Of a DNA stretch of 64,000 nucleotides, positions 10,316-21,893 are shown piece by piece. How positions within the stretch are numbered: the stretch's first letter is position 1; every line of letters starts with the position of its first letter. The translations under genes were made by a program, and so were the position numbers. This stretch comes from Dipteris shenzhenensis (lineage: Eukaryota; Polypodiophyta; Polypodiopsida; Gleicheniales): NCBI GenBank assembly GCA_047967505.1, contig CM106538.1; one strand, written 5' to 3'. Below the pieces are notes generated by a model. The model made no database searches. It was not told where the DNA came from and was given only the letters and a program-made list of their open reading frames with translations.

Positions 10316-11990
10316 CTCATATGCGGTCTAGGGAACTCAACAAGAAGATCCTAAAACTCCCACATACAAAAATTCCCACAAGAGATCTAAGGAACTCAAC
10401 AAGAGATCTTAGAACTTCCACAAACTAATTTAATAATTTCATAGACACAAAAACAAGCCCATTTCTCATAAGAGATCTAAGGAACTCAATAAGGAGATCC
10501 TAAACTCCCACATACAAAAATCTATTCACATGAGATCTAAGAAACTCAACAAGGAGATCCTATAACTCCCACAAACAAATTTCATAGACACAAAAACAAG
10601 CCCGTTTATCACAAGAGATCTAAGGAACTCACCAAAGAGATCCTAGAACTCCCACGTACAAAAATCTATTCACATGAGATCTAAGAAACTCAACAAGGAG
10701 ATCTTAGAACTCCCACAAACGAATTTCATAGACACAAAAACAAGCCCATCTATCACAAGAGATCTAAGGAACTCACCAAAGAGATCCTAGAACTCCCACA
10801 TACGAAAATCTATTCACATAAGATCTAAGAAACTCAACAAGGAGATCTTAGAACTCCCACAAACAAATTTCATAGACACAAAAACAAGCTCATTTATCAA
10901 AGAGATCTAAGGAACTCACAAAGAGATCCTAGAACTCCCACGTACAAAAATCTATTCACATGAGATCTAAGAAACTCAATAAGGAGCTCGGGGGGGTCAC
11001 TATGTATAAACCCTCTATATCACGTGCATTCAAGGCCTATATTTAAAGTCCCTTATCTATAAAAAATTTCATGAATAAAATGTACCCCTTTTCTATACAA
11101 ATCTGTAAATTTTTTCCAAAATTATCTTAAATAGTCCCTTATGTATATTTATTTCTGTAAATTTTAGAAATTAAAAAAATCCTTCTGTTGAACTCACGTG
11201 ATAGGGTTACATATGATGAGTGACCCCCCCGAGATAAGGAGATCTTCAAACTCCCACAAAAAAATTTCATAGACACAAAAACAAGCCCATTTATCACAAG
11301 ATATCTAAGTAACTCACCAAGGAGATTCTAGAACTCCCACATACAAAAATCTATTCACATGAGATCTAAGAAACTCAACAATGAGATCTTAGAACTCCCA
11401 CAAATAAATTTCATAGACACAAAAACAAGCCCATTTATCACAAAAGATCTAAGGAACTCACCAAAGAGATCCGAAGGAGATCTTAAAACTCCCACAAACA
11501 AATTTCATAGACACAAAAACAAGCCCATTTATCACAAGAGATCTAAGGAACTCACCAAAGAGATCCTGGAATTCCCATGTACAAAAATCTATTCACATGA
11601 GATCTAAGAAACTCAATAAGGAGATCTTAAAACTCCCACAAACAAATTTCATAGATACAAAAACAAACATATTTCTCACAAGAGATCTAAGGAACTCAAC
11701 AAAGAGATCCTCAAACTCTCACAAAAAAATTTATCTCACAAGAGATCTAAGGAGATCCTAGAACTCCCACAAACAAATTTCAACACATATATCTAAATTA
11801 TTTTTATCACAAGAGATTGAAGAAACTCAATAAAGAGAACCTACAACTCCCACAAACAAATTTCAAACACATAAATATCTAAAATATTTTTATCACAAGA
11901 GATCGAAGGTACTCAATAAAGATAACCTAGAACTCCAACAAACAAAAGAAAAGACCAAAACCAAAATCCAAACAAGAGATCTCACAAACT
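10316..11990. repeat. higher-order tandem array, about 143-bp unit
   Basis: Two related subunits alternate. One is about 61 bp (GATCTAAGGAACTCACC ... CACGTACAAAAATCTATTC) and one about 82 bp (GATCTAAGAAACTCAAC ... CATAGACACAAAAACAAGC). Together they form a repeat of 143-144 bp; for example GAGATCTAAGGAACTCAC recurs at about 10615, 10759 and 10902. Repeat order decays toward both ends. A MITE interrupts the array at 10987-11233. No gene lies in it. Confidence 0.85.
10987..11233. mobile_element. MITE, copy 1
   Basis: This 247-bp element starts CTCGGGGGGGTCACT and ends with the exact complement AGTGACCCCCCCGAG. It is flanked on both sides by ATAAGGAG (10979-10986 and 11234-11241), an exact 8-bp target duplication made from the surrounding tandem array. 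The terminal similarity continues inward in broken form (ACCCT ... ATCACGTG). No coding capacity. Copies at 40831-41088 and 56389-56634 belong to the same family. An 8-bp duplication fits hAT-like and a few other DNA transposon superfamilies. Confidence 0.92.
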
Positions 11991-12389
11991 CAAAATGAGA
12001 TCCTAAAGCTCCTTAACAAAAATCTATCTTATTTCAGACCTTCTAGATTGCTTTCACAACCTTAAAGATCGTTCTCCTTCTTTTCCTTTTTAGATCTTTT
12101 ATGCTCGGCTGAGGAACCAAGCGTGAGATAAGAAAAATTAGCAAACAATGAGATTATATGCAAAAATGAAGGAATGTATTCATCCTAATACAAGTTTATT
12201 CATACGAATACTTTATTCATACTAATACTTATTCGTACAAATAAAAGTTATTCGTACGAATATGTGGTGATGACATGGTGATTTATATGAAAAACATGAC
12301 GTGTCACTGTTTTTTAAATCAATCTTTTTTTCCATCCGAGCGATTTTCTCGATTTTTTTGAATCATGAATTCGAATTTTTCTACTTAGT
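11991..12389. other. no gene seen
   Basis: AT-rich sequence. Several TATTCGTACGAATA-like palindromic words occur near 12190-12262. No coding signal was recognised. Confidence 0.4.
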
Positions 12390-12515
12390 TCTACATGTGA
12401 GTTCTACATACAACTCCTACATGTGAGTTCAACATGCAACTTCTATATGCAAGTTCTACATGTAGAGAGAGAATGTGTTACAATTCCTACATGCATAGAG
12501 AGAAGCTCTCCAACT

Positions 12516-12526
12516 TGTATAAATAC
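12516..12526 (+). promoter_or_regulatory. TATA box in repeat X copy 1
   Basis: GTATAAATACC lies about 60 bases downstream of the 13-bp repeat units. The same word is conserved in reverse at 31611-31620 in copy 2. Placement before a pyrimidine-rich leader fits a plant core promoter. Confidence 0.55.
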
Positions 12527-12654
12527 CCCGTAATGGAATGAAGCCCACACTATTTGGGGCATTGTGTTGAGTTCTACTTTGGTATTTCAAGCAATTGTCT
12601 CAAGTGTCCATGCTTCCTTGCACTCCATGTCCAAAAGGATGTCCTAACCTTGCA

Positions 12655-12862
12655 ACTCCTCCTCCGCTCTCCTCCATCCTTGCAACCCATTCTCTCCATC
12701 TCCTCCTCCCTCCTCCTCCTCCCTTCTCCTCCTCCCTCTTCCTCCTCCTCCTCCCTCCTCCTCCCCCTCCCTCCTCTTTCTCCTCTCTCCTCCTCCCTCC
12801 TCCTCTTCCCTCCTCCTCCTCCTCCTCCTCCTCCTCCCTCCTCTCTCCTCTTTCCCCCATGC
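12655..12862 (+). repeat. (CTC)n-type low-complexity tract
   Basis: Mostly CTC, CCTCC and CTTCCTCC words on this strand. Open frames through it on either strand are artefacts of composition. Confidence 0.85.
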
Positions 12863-13350
12863 TCTTACACCTTCTTCCTCTCCCACTCCTATGCTCCCCC
12901 TAAACCCTTAGTTCCTCAACCCTTAATCTCCATGATCTACAAGGGAGATGAGTTCTCCACCATGTACTCTACTCTAAACCTTGGAACCTCTTCTAAACTC
13001 TGGAACTCCTTCTAACCTTGGAACCTCTTCTAAACCTTGGAATCTCCTTCTAAACCCTGGAACCTCCTACTAACCCTTAAACTCCTCCTAAACCCTGCAA
13101 CCCCCAATGAAGACGAAGGCCTTCATTACCTCAACCATGATGGTACACATTCCTTTTACACATGCATGCATTATGTTTGCTTAGCACACGTAAGCCTATG
13201 TCTCTCACCGCAACATGACTCGAGGTCCTAAGCTGCATGTATACTATGAATGACAAACCCAATATATCTGTAGGTGACAAAAAACCTCGGAACCCTGCAT
13301 ACGAAGAATACCTTACTCTTCATGCAGAAGCCATGGGAAAGAGACAACAT

Positions 13351-13950
13351 TTTGCATCACTGTCGGGGAGACTAGCGTCTCAAGTAACAAGTAAACATAT
13401 GCAGGTATGTGTAAAAAACAAACTACTTTGAACTTTCACGAACATAACACTCAAGGGCAAGGAGAGTAAAATTTTTTCCATTTCTAGCCAAACATATCAA
13501 CCCCAAGCATCAAACCTTGGGTTACTACCTTAAGAAATTTTCTTTATTTCTTAAATAGAAGCCACTTGATAAATAATCAAGCTAGGTAGTGGACACGAAT
13601 ACGTAGAGCTTGCAATTTCAATCATTTCACCTTTTTACAGAAGAGCAAACTGAGCTATCCATAAAAAGTTACAGCTCGGTAAGAGTTTAGGGTTTAACCC
13701 CAAACCTAAACCCATTTCCTGTTAAAACCCACTCCACCCCCTCATTCTTCATCTTTCACATCTTGCCTCCATGCTCTTCCTCATTTCGAGCCCTACGCAA
13801 GACACTCCTCCCTCTCCATCGACCACCACCCTGCTCCCATCCTCACATGGTAAGTGACTTCGAGCCCATCTCGCAGCAATAACCTAGCCATCCACCCACC
13901 GTCCATTGGTCCTCAATAATTCTGTTACATCGAGAAAGACTTGGAGAGCG
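13351..13950. other. no gene seen
   Basis: Mixed-composition sequence. A single TTAGGGTTTAACCCCAAACC word near 13687 resembles plant telomere sequence but is not repeated. No coding motif was recognised. Confidence 0.4.
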
Positions 13951-14019
13951 TTTAGGTGACCACCTCTTCCTCCCTTTGGATTTCCGTGAGTTTTTTTCCA
14001 TCAATCAAGTTTTTTTTCT

Positions 14020-14610
14020 TCTCTCTTTTCCCCCCCCCCCTTTCCACCACCACCACTTCCCCCCTTCCCCCCCATCTTCCCCCCTCCCCCCCTACATCTC
14101 CACCACCCCTCCCATTTCCACTGCCCCCTTTCCCACCCCCCCTTCCCCCCTCCATCTCCACCACCCCCTCCCCCCCTCCCACCCCTCCCATTTCCACCAC
14201 TCCTTTTCCCATCCCCCCCCCCTCACCCCCTCCATCTCCACCACCATCCCCTCCCCCTTCCCCTGCCTCCATCTCTACGACCCCCTCCCCTTTCCCCCCT
14301 CCATCTCCACCACTATCCCCTCCCCCTTTCCCCCCCTCCATCTCCACCACCCCCTCCCCCTTCCCCCCTCCATCTCCACCACTATCTCCTCCCCCTTTCC
14401 CCCCCTCCATCTCCACCAACCCCCCCTCCATCCCACCACCCCCTCCCCCCCTTCCATCTCCACCAACCCCCCTCCCCCGCTCCATCCCACCACCCCCTCC
14501 CCCCCTCCATCTCCACCACCCGCCCTCCCCCCTTCCCCCCTCCATCCCACCACAATCCCCTCCCCCTTTCCCCCCCTCCATCTCCACCACCCCCTCTTCC
14601 CCTCTCCCTC
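14020..14610 (+). repeat. C-rich minisatellite
   Basis: Units built from CCCCCTCCATCTCCACCA and CCCCTCCCCCTTT recur at roughly 30-50 bp spacing. The complementary strand has dense G-runs that could form G-quadruplexes, and this strand could form i-motifs. Long open frames here are composition artefacts. Confidence 0.85.
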
Positions 14611-14815
14611 CCTTTGGTAGTCACAAGAGGGGTGGGGACTAGACGCCTCACCACACCACGACCCTCATTCAACGGTCGGCCTTTGACCATAAGCAAGAGA
14701 ACCACTCCCCATAATATAGTCGCTGGCAGCCAGGCAGGGTGGCAGCTCCACTCGTCACAGGTTCCCCTAAACACTCACAGTAGGGGGGCATGGACTGCAG
14801 GGGTGGGAGGGATGT
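14611..14815. other. unique-looking stretch between C-run and G-run tracts
   Basis: About 200 bp of ordinary composition (GTCACAAGAGGGGTGGGG through CACTCACAGTAGGGGGGC). No gene was recognised in it. Confidence 0.4.
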
Positions 14816-15100
14816 CGCGCAAAGGAGGGGGCGGCATGGTGGGTTTGGGGGGGGGGCATGGGGAGTGGGAGGGGGGGGGGCATGGGGGGTGGGGGTGGGG
14901 GGGGTACGCGACATGCGTGCAAGGGGGGGGGGGCATGGGGTGTTGGGGGGGGCATGGGTGGGGGGGGAGGGGGCATCTCCACCACCACTCCCATTTCCAC
15001 CACCCCTTCCCCCCCCCCCCCCCCTCCTCCCCTCCATCTCCACCATCCCCTCCCCCTTTCCCCCCCTCCATCTCCACCACCCCCTCCCCCTTTCCCCCCC
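14816..15100. repeat. G-run tract switching abruptly to C-runs
   Basis: From about 14820 to 14972 this strand carries runs of 4-10 G separated by CAT, GTGG and similar. At about 14975 it changes within a few bases to the C-rich CATCTCCACCA units seen at 14020-14610. Opposed G and C tracts could pair as a long hairpin. Confidence 0.8.
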
Positions 15101-15712
<612 letters not shown>

Positions 15713-16312
15713 GCCAGCCGCTCCCTACACACTACCCTACTCCTATACTCAAGCAAGGGCTAAGGCCCTTGCTATTGCTGCATAGGGTAGCCAAGCGATG
15801 TGCATAGCGATGCCAACGGCGGTGCGCCATTGCCCGCCCAGCCCCCCGCCCAGCCCTGCATCGCCCCGACCTGCCCCGCCCAGCCCCGTGCCACCCAACC
15901 CTGCATAACTAGCCCAGGCCTATGCCGCCCTACTCGTGCCCTCACACTCCACCCCCCTCCCCTCCCCTCCCCTCCCCTGAACCTCCCCCGCCGCCGCTCA
16001 CGAAGACCCCCCCGCCCCTCCCTCTACCCTCTGCTCAACTCCCCCCACCCCCCTGGGTCGCATCTCAAAAACAAACACCCCCCCACACCGTGCCGCCGCC
16101 GCGAATGCCCCCCCACACACAATTCTAAAATTTAACCCAAAAAAAAACCCTAACCTATAATTAACCCTAGGTTAACTAACCCTAGGCTAGTTTAACCTAG
16201 GCTATTTTAACTTAGGTTAGTTTAGTCTAACTAAGGTTAGGATTACCTTAGGTTAGGTTAACTAATCTTTAGTTAGTAACTAACTGTAGTTAGTGAACTT
16301 AGTTAGGTTAAC
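15713..16312. other. no gene seen; C-rich stretch then CCTAGGTTAAC palindromic patch
   Basis: 15713-16130 is C-rich with a few GCCCAGCCC-type repeats. 16140-16312 contains many overlapping TTAACCTAGG, CTAGGTTAAC and TAGTTAGTAAC words. A shorter patch of the same kind lies at 4907-4975, also directly beside an LTR. Confidence 0.5.
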
Positions 16313-16486
16313 TGAGAGTGCTCTCAACGGAAGCAGAACGAAAGAGGGAGAGAGAGAGAGAAACAGAGAGCCACACAAGTTTTTGGTGGGTACAGAACAC
16401 CCTAATCTTCTTTTTCATTCATTTATATATGTGTTTGAGTATTGTACATAACCGGGGTAAAGGCACAATGACCTTTAGCCCCCACA
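16313..16486 (-). repeat. candidate 3' LTR of Copia B
   Basis: After the RNase H stop, a purine tract (AAGTGGGAGGT, minus strand, about 16487-16497) is followed by TGTGGGGGCTAAAGG. The proposed end GCACTCTCA gives TG and CA termini and about 174 bp. It includes an AG/CT-rich stretch at 16335-16370. No partner LTR was found, so the limits are tentative. Confidence 0.45.
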
Positions 16487-16536
16487 ACCTCCCACTTAAA
16501 GGACAATGTGCCTTTGAGGGAGAACAACCTGTGAGC

Positions 16537-17580
16537 ATACTATCCAATGCCCATCAATACACGACAATACTCAAACCGCTGACTACATAGACTCTTCGTC
16601 AGCATATCTGCAGGGTTATCATCTGTATGAACCTTGACAAGCTCTATACGCTTGTCCTCAAGTACCTCCCTAATGAAATGGTACCTGACCTCAATGTGTT
16701 TGGTCTTTGCATGAAAGATCGGATTTCGTGCTAGGTGAATAGCACTCATGGAATCACTATGCATTGTCGGTACACCTGTATGAATCCCCAAATCTCCCAC
16801 TAGCCGAACAAGCCATATAGCCTCCTTGCAACCCGCTGTGGCTGCAACATACTCAGCCTCTGTGGTAGACACAGCAACGCACTTCTGTGTGCGAGACATC
16901 CACGACACTGCACCACTTGCAAAGTTGAACACATAACCAGAAGTGGATCTCCTACTATCCACATGCCCTGCATAGTCTGAATCTGTGTACCCAAGTACAC
17001 GCATGTCTCCTCTACCAAACAGATGCACATCTCCTTGGTACCCTTCATGTACCTTATGATGCACTTAACTTCCTTCCTTTGCCTCTTTCTTGGATTAGCC
17101 ATATACCGGCTAACAACTCCCACTGCAAATGCAATGTCTGGTCTAGTAGCTATCATAGCATACATAAGACTCCCAACCACTGATGCATAAGGAACCTTGG
17201 CCATCATGGCCCTCTCCTCATCTGATTTGGGACTATTTGTATGACTCGATTTCACATATGGAGGCAATGGAGTACTCATTTCCTTCCTCCCCTCCATATT
17301 GAAATGCTACAATACTTTTGTAACATACTCCTTCTGTGAAAGCCAAAGGAGTTTCCTACTCCGATCATGCGTGATGCGCATACCAAGAATGACCTACAAG
17401 TCCCAAATCCTTCATATCAAATGCCTCATGCAACTTGGCCTTTAATGCATCTAGCTCATAAGTATTCTTGCTAGCCAATAGCATATCATCTACATATAGT
17501 GCCAGGAGTATCAAGCTATTATCCTTAGCCCTTTTAGTGTAGAGGCACTAATCAATTTCACTCCTTCTAAAACCCTAGGA
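16537..17580 (-). pseudogene. Copia B reverse transcriptase end and RNase H
   Basis: The frame MRVLGYTDSDYAGHVDSRRS holds the RNase H start with its first aspartate. STTEAEYVAA carries the glutamate and MHSDSMSAIHL the next aspartate. It ends NPADMLTKSLCSQRFEYCRV before a stop at about 16540. Upstream in other frames are VGSLMYAMIATRPDIAFAVG (near 17150) and, beyond 17460, the catalytic box ALYVDDMLLASKN. Stops and shifts near 17060, 17300 and 17400 break the product. Confidence 0.85.
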
Positions 17581-18311
17581 CCAAATGAAAGCATCAAACT
17601 TCTTATACCATTCTCTAGGCGCTTGCTTAAGACCATAGAGACTCTTCTTCAACTTGCAAACTAAATGCTCTTTGCCCTTTTCTTCAAAGCCTTCCGACTG
17701 CACCATGTAAATTTCCTCATGCAGATCCCCATGCAAGAAAGTTGTCTTGACATCCATCTGCATAAGCTCCATATCCTCTACTGCCACTAGTCCAAGCATG
17801 CATCTAAGTGTGGTCATCTTCACAACCGGAGAGAATATCTCATCAAAGTCCACACCCTTCTCTTGCTTGAACCCTTTAGCAACCAAACGAGCCTTGTACC
17901 TAGGCACATCATCACCTATGACCTTCATCTTGTAGACCCATTTACATGGAAATGCTTTCCATGTGGCAAAGAAACCAAGTCCCAAGTCTTATTCTTCATA
18001 AGTGAACTCGTCTTTCATTGCATAGCATACTCCCACTTGCGTTGATCCTCGTGCATCATAGCCTCTCTGTAGCAAGAAGGCTCCCCGCAATCAGTAAGCA
18101 TCACATAGTCTACCCTTGGAACAAACCTATCAAACGGTCTAGACACTCTAGATGATCTTCTCAAGGTCATTTCAGCTTGCTGTCCCACTTGCATATAAGC
18201 CACATTTGGCTCATCATTTCCACCAATAGATGATCCATCATCTACCCTTGATTGTATACCTGTGGGAGTACTTGGTGGTACCATTTCTTGCACATTTGTA
18301 GGTGGATTCAC
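17575..18311 (-). pseudogene. Copia B linker and reverse transcriptase start
   Basis: The variable region (18015-18311) ends with the charged segment typical before Copia reverse transcriptase (RRSSRVSRPFDRFVPRVDYV). After a stop near 18015 the RVT_2 domain begins: CKWVYKMKVIGDD, RYKARLVAKGFKQ, VDFDEIFSPVVKM, LMQMDVKTTFLHGDL and KSLYGLKQAPREWYKKFD. A stop follows at about 17575. The spacing of these motifs is normal for the family. Confidence 0.85.
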
Positions 18312-18314
18312 GTC

Positions 18315-19391
18315 CTAGAAAGTGATTCTCCTCATTTCCACATCCCTCATGGGTGCCTTATGCATCTTCTTCTCATTGAAGGCTATAACATGGTTGCATA
18401 TGATCTTCTTTGCTTCTGGATCCCAGAGACGATAGCCCATCTCTCCACTTTCACCATAACCCAGAAAGATGCATTTCCTAGACTTAGGATCTAGCTTCTT
18501 TCGAAGCTCTTTTGGCACATATGCATATGCCTCACACCCAAATATACAAGCTTCTTGCCACTTCATGCCTCTTCAGGAATACCACCATCCAAATTCTTAC
18601 TAGGTGATCTATTGATCACATGCACTGCAATCTTCATTCCCTCAACCCAAAAGCCACCAGAAAGACTTGCATTGGAAAGCATGCATTGCAATCTTTCTTG
18701 ATTCATCTTTTCTACAACTGGATTTTGCTCTAGAGTACGAGGGGATGTGAGCTCCCTCTTAATCCCACATGTACCACAAAAATGCTAAAAGTCATGAGAG
18801 AGATACTCTCCACCATTGTCAGTCCGTAGGCATTTAAGTGTTCTACCTGACTGATTCTCAACCAAGGCCAGCCATTTCTAAAACCTGGAACACATCACTC
18901 TTCCGAGCTATAACATAAGCCCACACTTTCCTAGTTGCATCATCAACGAATGTCACATAGTATTCAACCCTGCCTAATGACCGTGTAGGCATGGGACCAC
19001 ATACGCCTGAATGCACCAAATCAAGCTTTTCAAACTCTTTCTTTCCCCTTCTTTTATGGGTTGATTTATATTGCTTCCCATAGAGACAGTGCTCACAAAA
19101 TTCAAAATCAGAGAAACTCAAATGCGGTACATAACCCAAACAGCATAAGAGTTTCATCCCATTTTGGCTCATATGGCCCAACCGGCAATGCCATAAAGAA
19201 GTTCTTGGTTGCTCGGTTATTGCAACAACATGATCAAACACCCCTGATACATGCAAGGGATACAAAGTCCCATACTTGGCACCCCTGGCCAAAAGCATAG
19301 AGCCTTTCTGAATTTTCCAACTCCCAGAACCAAAGATGGTCTCAAAACCATCATCATCTAGCTGACCCGTTGAAATGAGACTCTTGGTCAT
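18315..19391 (-). pseudogene. Copia B GAG-pre-integrase and integrase
   Basis: Reading leftward, LWHCRLGHMSQNGMKLL gives the two zinc-binding histidines and FCEHCLYGKQ the two cysteines. The next box reads LDLVHSGVCGP. In most Copia integrases it is HSD, so the first catalytic aspartate has become glycine. YYVTFVDDATRKVWAYV follows, then stops at about 18858. The C-terminal part (18315-18566: FLGYGESGEMGYRLWDPEAKKI) is recognisable. This copy could not integrate even without its stops. Confidence 0.85.
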
Positions 19392-19668
19392 GTCTCACAT
19401 TTTTCAAAATAAATGTAGACCCATTTGCAAAAGAAAACTTTATGTCACCTACTCCCACTATGTCACATGCGTAGTCATTTCCAAGATGCACACGACCTGT
19501 CTTTCCACTGTCATAAGTGGAGAACCATTCCCTATGGGAAGTAACATGGAATGAAGCACTAGAATCCAAAATCCAATCCTGGGAATATGCATCATCTGAA
19601 GTGGTAAGCAACTCTACAAATAAACTAGATATGAAGATAATGTCATTGTCACTCATGTGTGATTGCAT
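19354..19668 (-). pseudogene. Copia B aspartic protease
   Basis: The frame DWILDSSASFHVTSHREWF matches the Copia protease start, where the catalytic triad is normally D-S-G. Here the third residue is serine (codons near 19570), a loss of the active site. HLGNDYACDIVGVGDI and LKNVRH follow in the normal positions. The end overlaps the integrase frame by a shift near 19390. Confidence 0.8.
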
Positions 19669-19699
19669 TGATCTCGTCGATCTTCACTTTTCCTTTGTC

Positions 19700-20081
19700 C
19701 TCCCTTGGACTCTCTTCCTTCTAATTTGCACCCCAATTTGCATTCTTTTTCTTATCCTTTTGCTCTCTTTTAAGCTTGTAGCAATCCTTTTTCGTGTGAC
19801 CCTTCTTACCACAATAGTGACACTCAATGTTCCGTGCCCTGGACTTGGACTTGCTACGGGACTTTCCTCTTTCTTCAAACTTCCCCGTGGACTGTGATCT
19901 ACCCCTTTGCACATTTCAGGCGGCATCCTACTTGTGGCCTTTCATTGACTTCTGTTTAATCTCCTCGGCCAACAAGCTACCAACCACATCATCAAAGTTC
20001 AATACTCCACCAGGTGCAGAGTTACTGATAACAGTATGGAAAGTATCCCATGAGGATAGTAATGAGCATAAGAGAAATATT
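19700..20081 (-). pseudogene. gag: Copia B gag C-terminal part with zinc knuckle
   Basis: From the insertion point leftward the frame reads LLCSLLSSWDTFHTVI and VLNFDDVVGSLLAEE, the usual end of a UBN2-type gag. It is followed by a basic region and a CCHC knuckle (CHYCGKKGHTKKDC near 19790-19830). It directly continues the gag start at 24799-25250 once the inserted Copia A copy 2 is set aside. Confidence 0.85.
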
Positions 20082-20439
20082 TGTGAAGAGAGTGGGAGAG
20101 AGGTAAGGAGTCTCACTTGCAGCTTTCTCACATACACAATGGGGGAATACACACAAAGGTGGAGGCTAAAAACAATTTTCCTCTTCTTAGTTGTGAAAGC
20201 CAAAATAACTCTCTCTTAGTATAAACGGAATAGATGAACCCTATATATGGGTCTCAAACCAAACTCAGCTAACCTAGGTGGCATACTAACTGAGCCACTA
20301 ACTAGAGTACATAAAGATAGTTGTCATCAACCTATTATTCATGGGCAGTGTACCAATCGCATCTGTAGCTAAGAAGTCGATGACATAAATGCACAACGGT
20401 CACCCTGGCATATCACGAGTGGAGCTCGATATCTCAACA
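20082..20439 (-). repeat. 3' LTR of Copia A copy 2
   Basis: 358 bp bounded by TG and CA (reverse complement), matching 4549-4906. It retains a short stretch around 20330-20345 that the 5' LTR of the same copy lacks. Confidence 0.93.
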
Positions 20440-20450
20440 CTCCCCCTCGA
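20440..20450 (-). other. polypurine tract, Copia A copy 2
   Basis: CTCCCCCTCGA on the plus strand is the complement of the purine run before the 3' LTR, identical to that at 4539-4548. Confidence 0.85.
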
Positions 20451-21893
20451 GTTGAATCCTAATTCCTGCATACTAAGCAAGTCTTTGAACTTGTGTAGCT
20501 TCTCTGTGCCTAATGCCTTCGTGAATATGTCAGCTACCTGATCCTCTATGCTAACAAAAACTAGATCAATAAAACCTACTAGAACCTTCTCCTGCACATA
20601 GTGGTAATGCACCTCAATGTGCTTTGTTCTAGCATGATAGAATGGGTTATTTTCCAAGTGTATATTGCTCATGTTGTTACAATAAATGACAACTGGCCCA
20701 TCTATAGACTGATGCATATCATAAAGTAGCTTATGCAACCAAGCTACCTCACATGCAACCATTGCTGCACCCCTGTATTCAGCCTCTGTGCTCGACAAGG
20801 TAATTGTAGGCTGTTTCTTGCTGCTCCAAGTGACTGCAACACTCCCAAAAGAAAACACATATCCACTAGTAGATCGTCTATCAGAAATACTACCAGCCCA
20901 ATTAGCATCAGTGTATCCATGCAACTGTATCTAAACCCCAATCTCATAAAATAGTCCATACTGCAATGTGGACTTCACATACCTCAGTATGCGTCTAGCC
21001 GCATCCAAATGCGATTTCCTTGGAGCTTGCATAAACTGACTTACCAACCGAACAGCATAGCTCAAATCTAGCTTGGTAATAGTCATATAAATCAAACTTC
21101 CTACTATGCATCTGTACATAGTAGGGTCTTCCAGAAGCTCACCTGCATCTAAACTCAGCTTCACATTCTACTCCAAAGGAACTAAAATAGGCTTATAGCC
21201 TGTCATCCCATATTTGGATAGCATGTCCAATCCATACTACCTCTGCAAAAGCCATATCCCACTTGTGGATCTAATCACCTCAATGCCCAAGAAGTAATGC
21301 AGCTCTCCCAAATCCTTCCTCTCAAACTTTTGCTTTAATAGCATTTTCACATGAAGGATATCTTCATCACTATCACCTGTGATGATCAAATCATCAACAT
21401 AAATGACAAGCAGCATAATACCTTTCTCTATTTTTCTCACATAAAGTGAGAAATCCACCGTGGAAATCTGAAAACCAATAGTGACAAGATACTCTCCTAT
21501 CCTGTCGCACCATGCTCTGGGTGCTTGCTTCAAGCCATACAAGGCTTTCTTCAACCTGCAAACAAACTCAGAATGAACAGCATGCACATAACCTGGTGGT
21601 TGCTCCATATAGACCTCTTCTTGCAAATCACCATGCAAGAAGGCATTCTTTACATCCATCTGATGTAAAGACCATCCCTTCGATGCAGCAGCAGTGATGA
21701 CTGCTCTTATAGTTGCCATCCTTGTAACCGGACTGAATGTTTCTTCATAATCAATGCCATATGTCTGTGCATACCCCTTGACAACTAATCTTGCCTTGTA
21801 TCTGCTCACAGAACCATCTGCATTGTGCTTTACCTTATAAATCCACTTGCAGCCAATTGCATTCTTGTCTTTAGCAAAGGCACCGATTCCCAT
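20451..21893 (-). pseudogene. Copia A copy 2 reverse transcriptase and RNase H
   Basis: The reverse transcriptase frame is open for 218 codons (21237-21893): [53 protein letters not shown] and an intact catalytic IYVDDLIITG. TAG stops follow at LLQR*YGL, PLE*NVKL and GV*IQLHG. Copy 1 has CAG at the corresponding codons. The RNase H frame (20400-20924) has DANWAGS (D to N shift near the first acidic site), LSSTEAEYRGA and YCNNMSN, where the usual aspartate of the last box is asparagine. It ends VADIFTKALG before the polypurine tract. Confidence 0.9.

Larger units (their letters stand above)
12390..13350 (+). repeat. repeat X, copy 1 (promoter-like, CTC-rich leader)
   Basis: This block matches the reverse complement of 30838-31940 along nearly its whole length. 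In order it holds about five degenerate 13-bp units (CTACATGTGAGTT type), a TATA box, a sequence ending in CTTGCACTCCATGTCC, a (CTC)n-rich stretch at about 12655-12860, short repeats of the AACCTTGGAACCTC type, and GAAGACGAAGGCCTTC. The short stretch 13237-13431 (NPAYEEYLTLHAEAMGKRQ) could be coding but is not recognised. Strand is assigned from the TATA box. It could be the 5' part of an unidentified element or an LTR. Confidence 0.7.

Noticed and set aside
10316-11990. CRISPR-like regular array
   Set aside because: Units are contiguous tandem repeats without unique spacers, no cas genes are near, and the genome is eukaryotic.
12554-13015. 153-codon frame in repeat X
   Set aside because: It lies mostly in the CTC tract, and the matching frame in copy 2 is not preserved outside it.
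13680-13715. telomere-like sequence
   Set aside because: Only one TTAGGGTTT word and its partner, not a tandem array.
13952-14642. glycine- and proline-rich frames on both strands
   Set aside because: They follow the C-run minisatellite exactly and change with its unit, so they reflect composition, not coding.
16313-16486. firm LTR pair for Copia B
   Set aside because: No matching repeat was found near 25250-25640, so only a candidate 3' LTR is reported.
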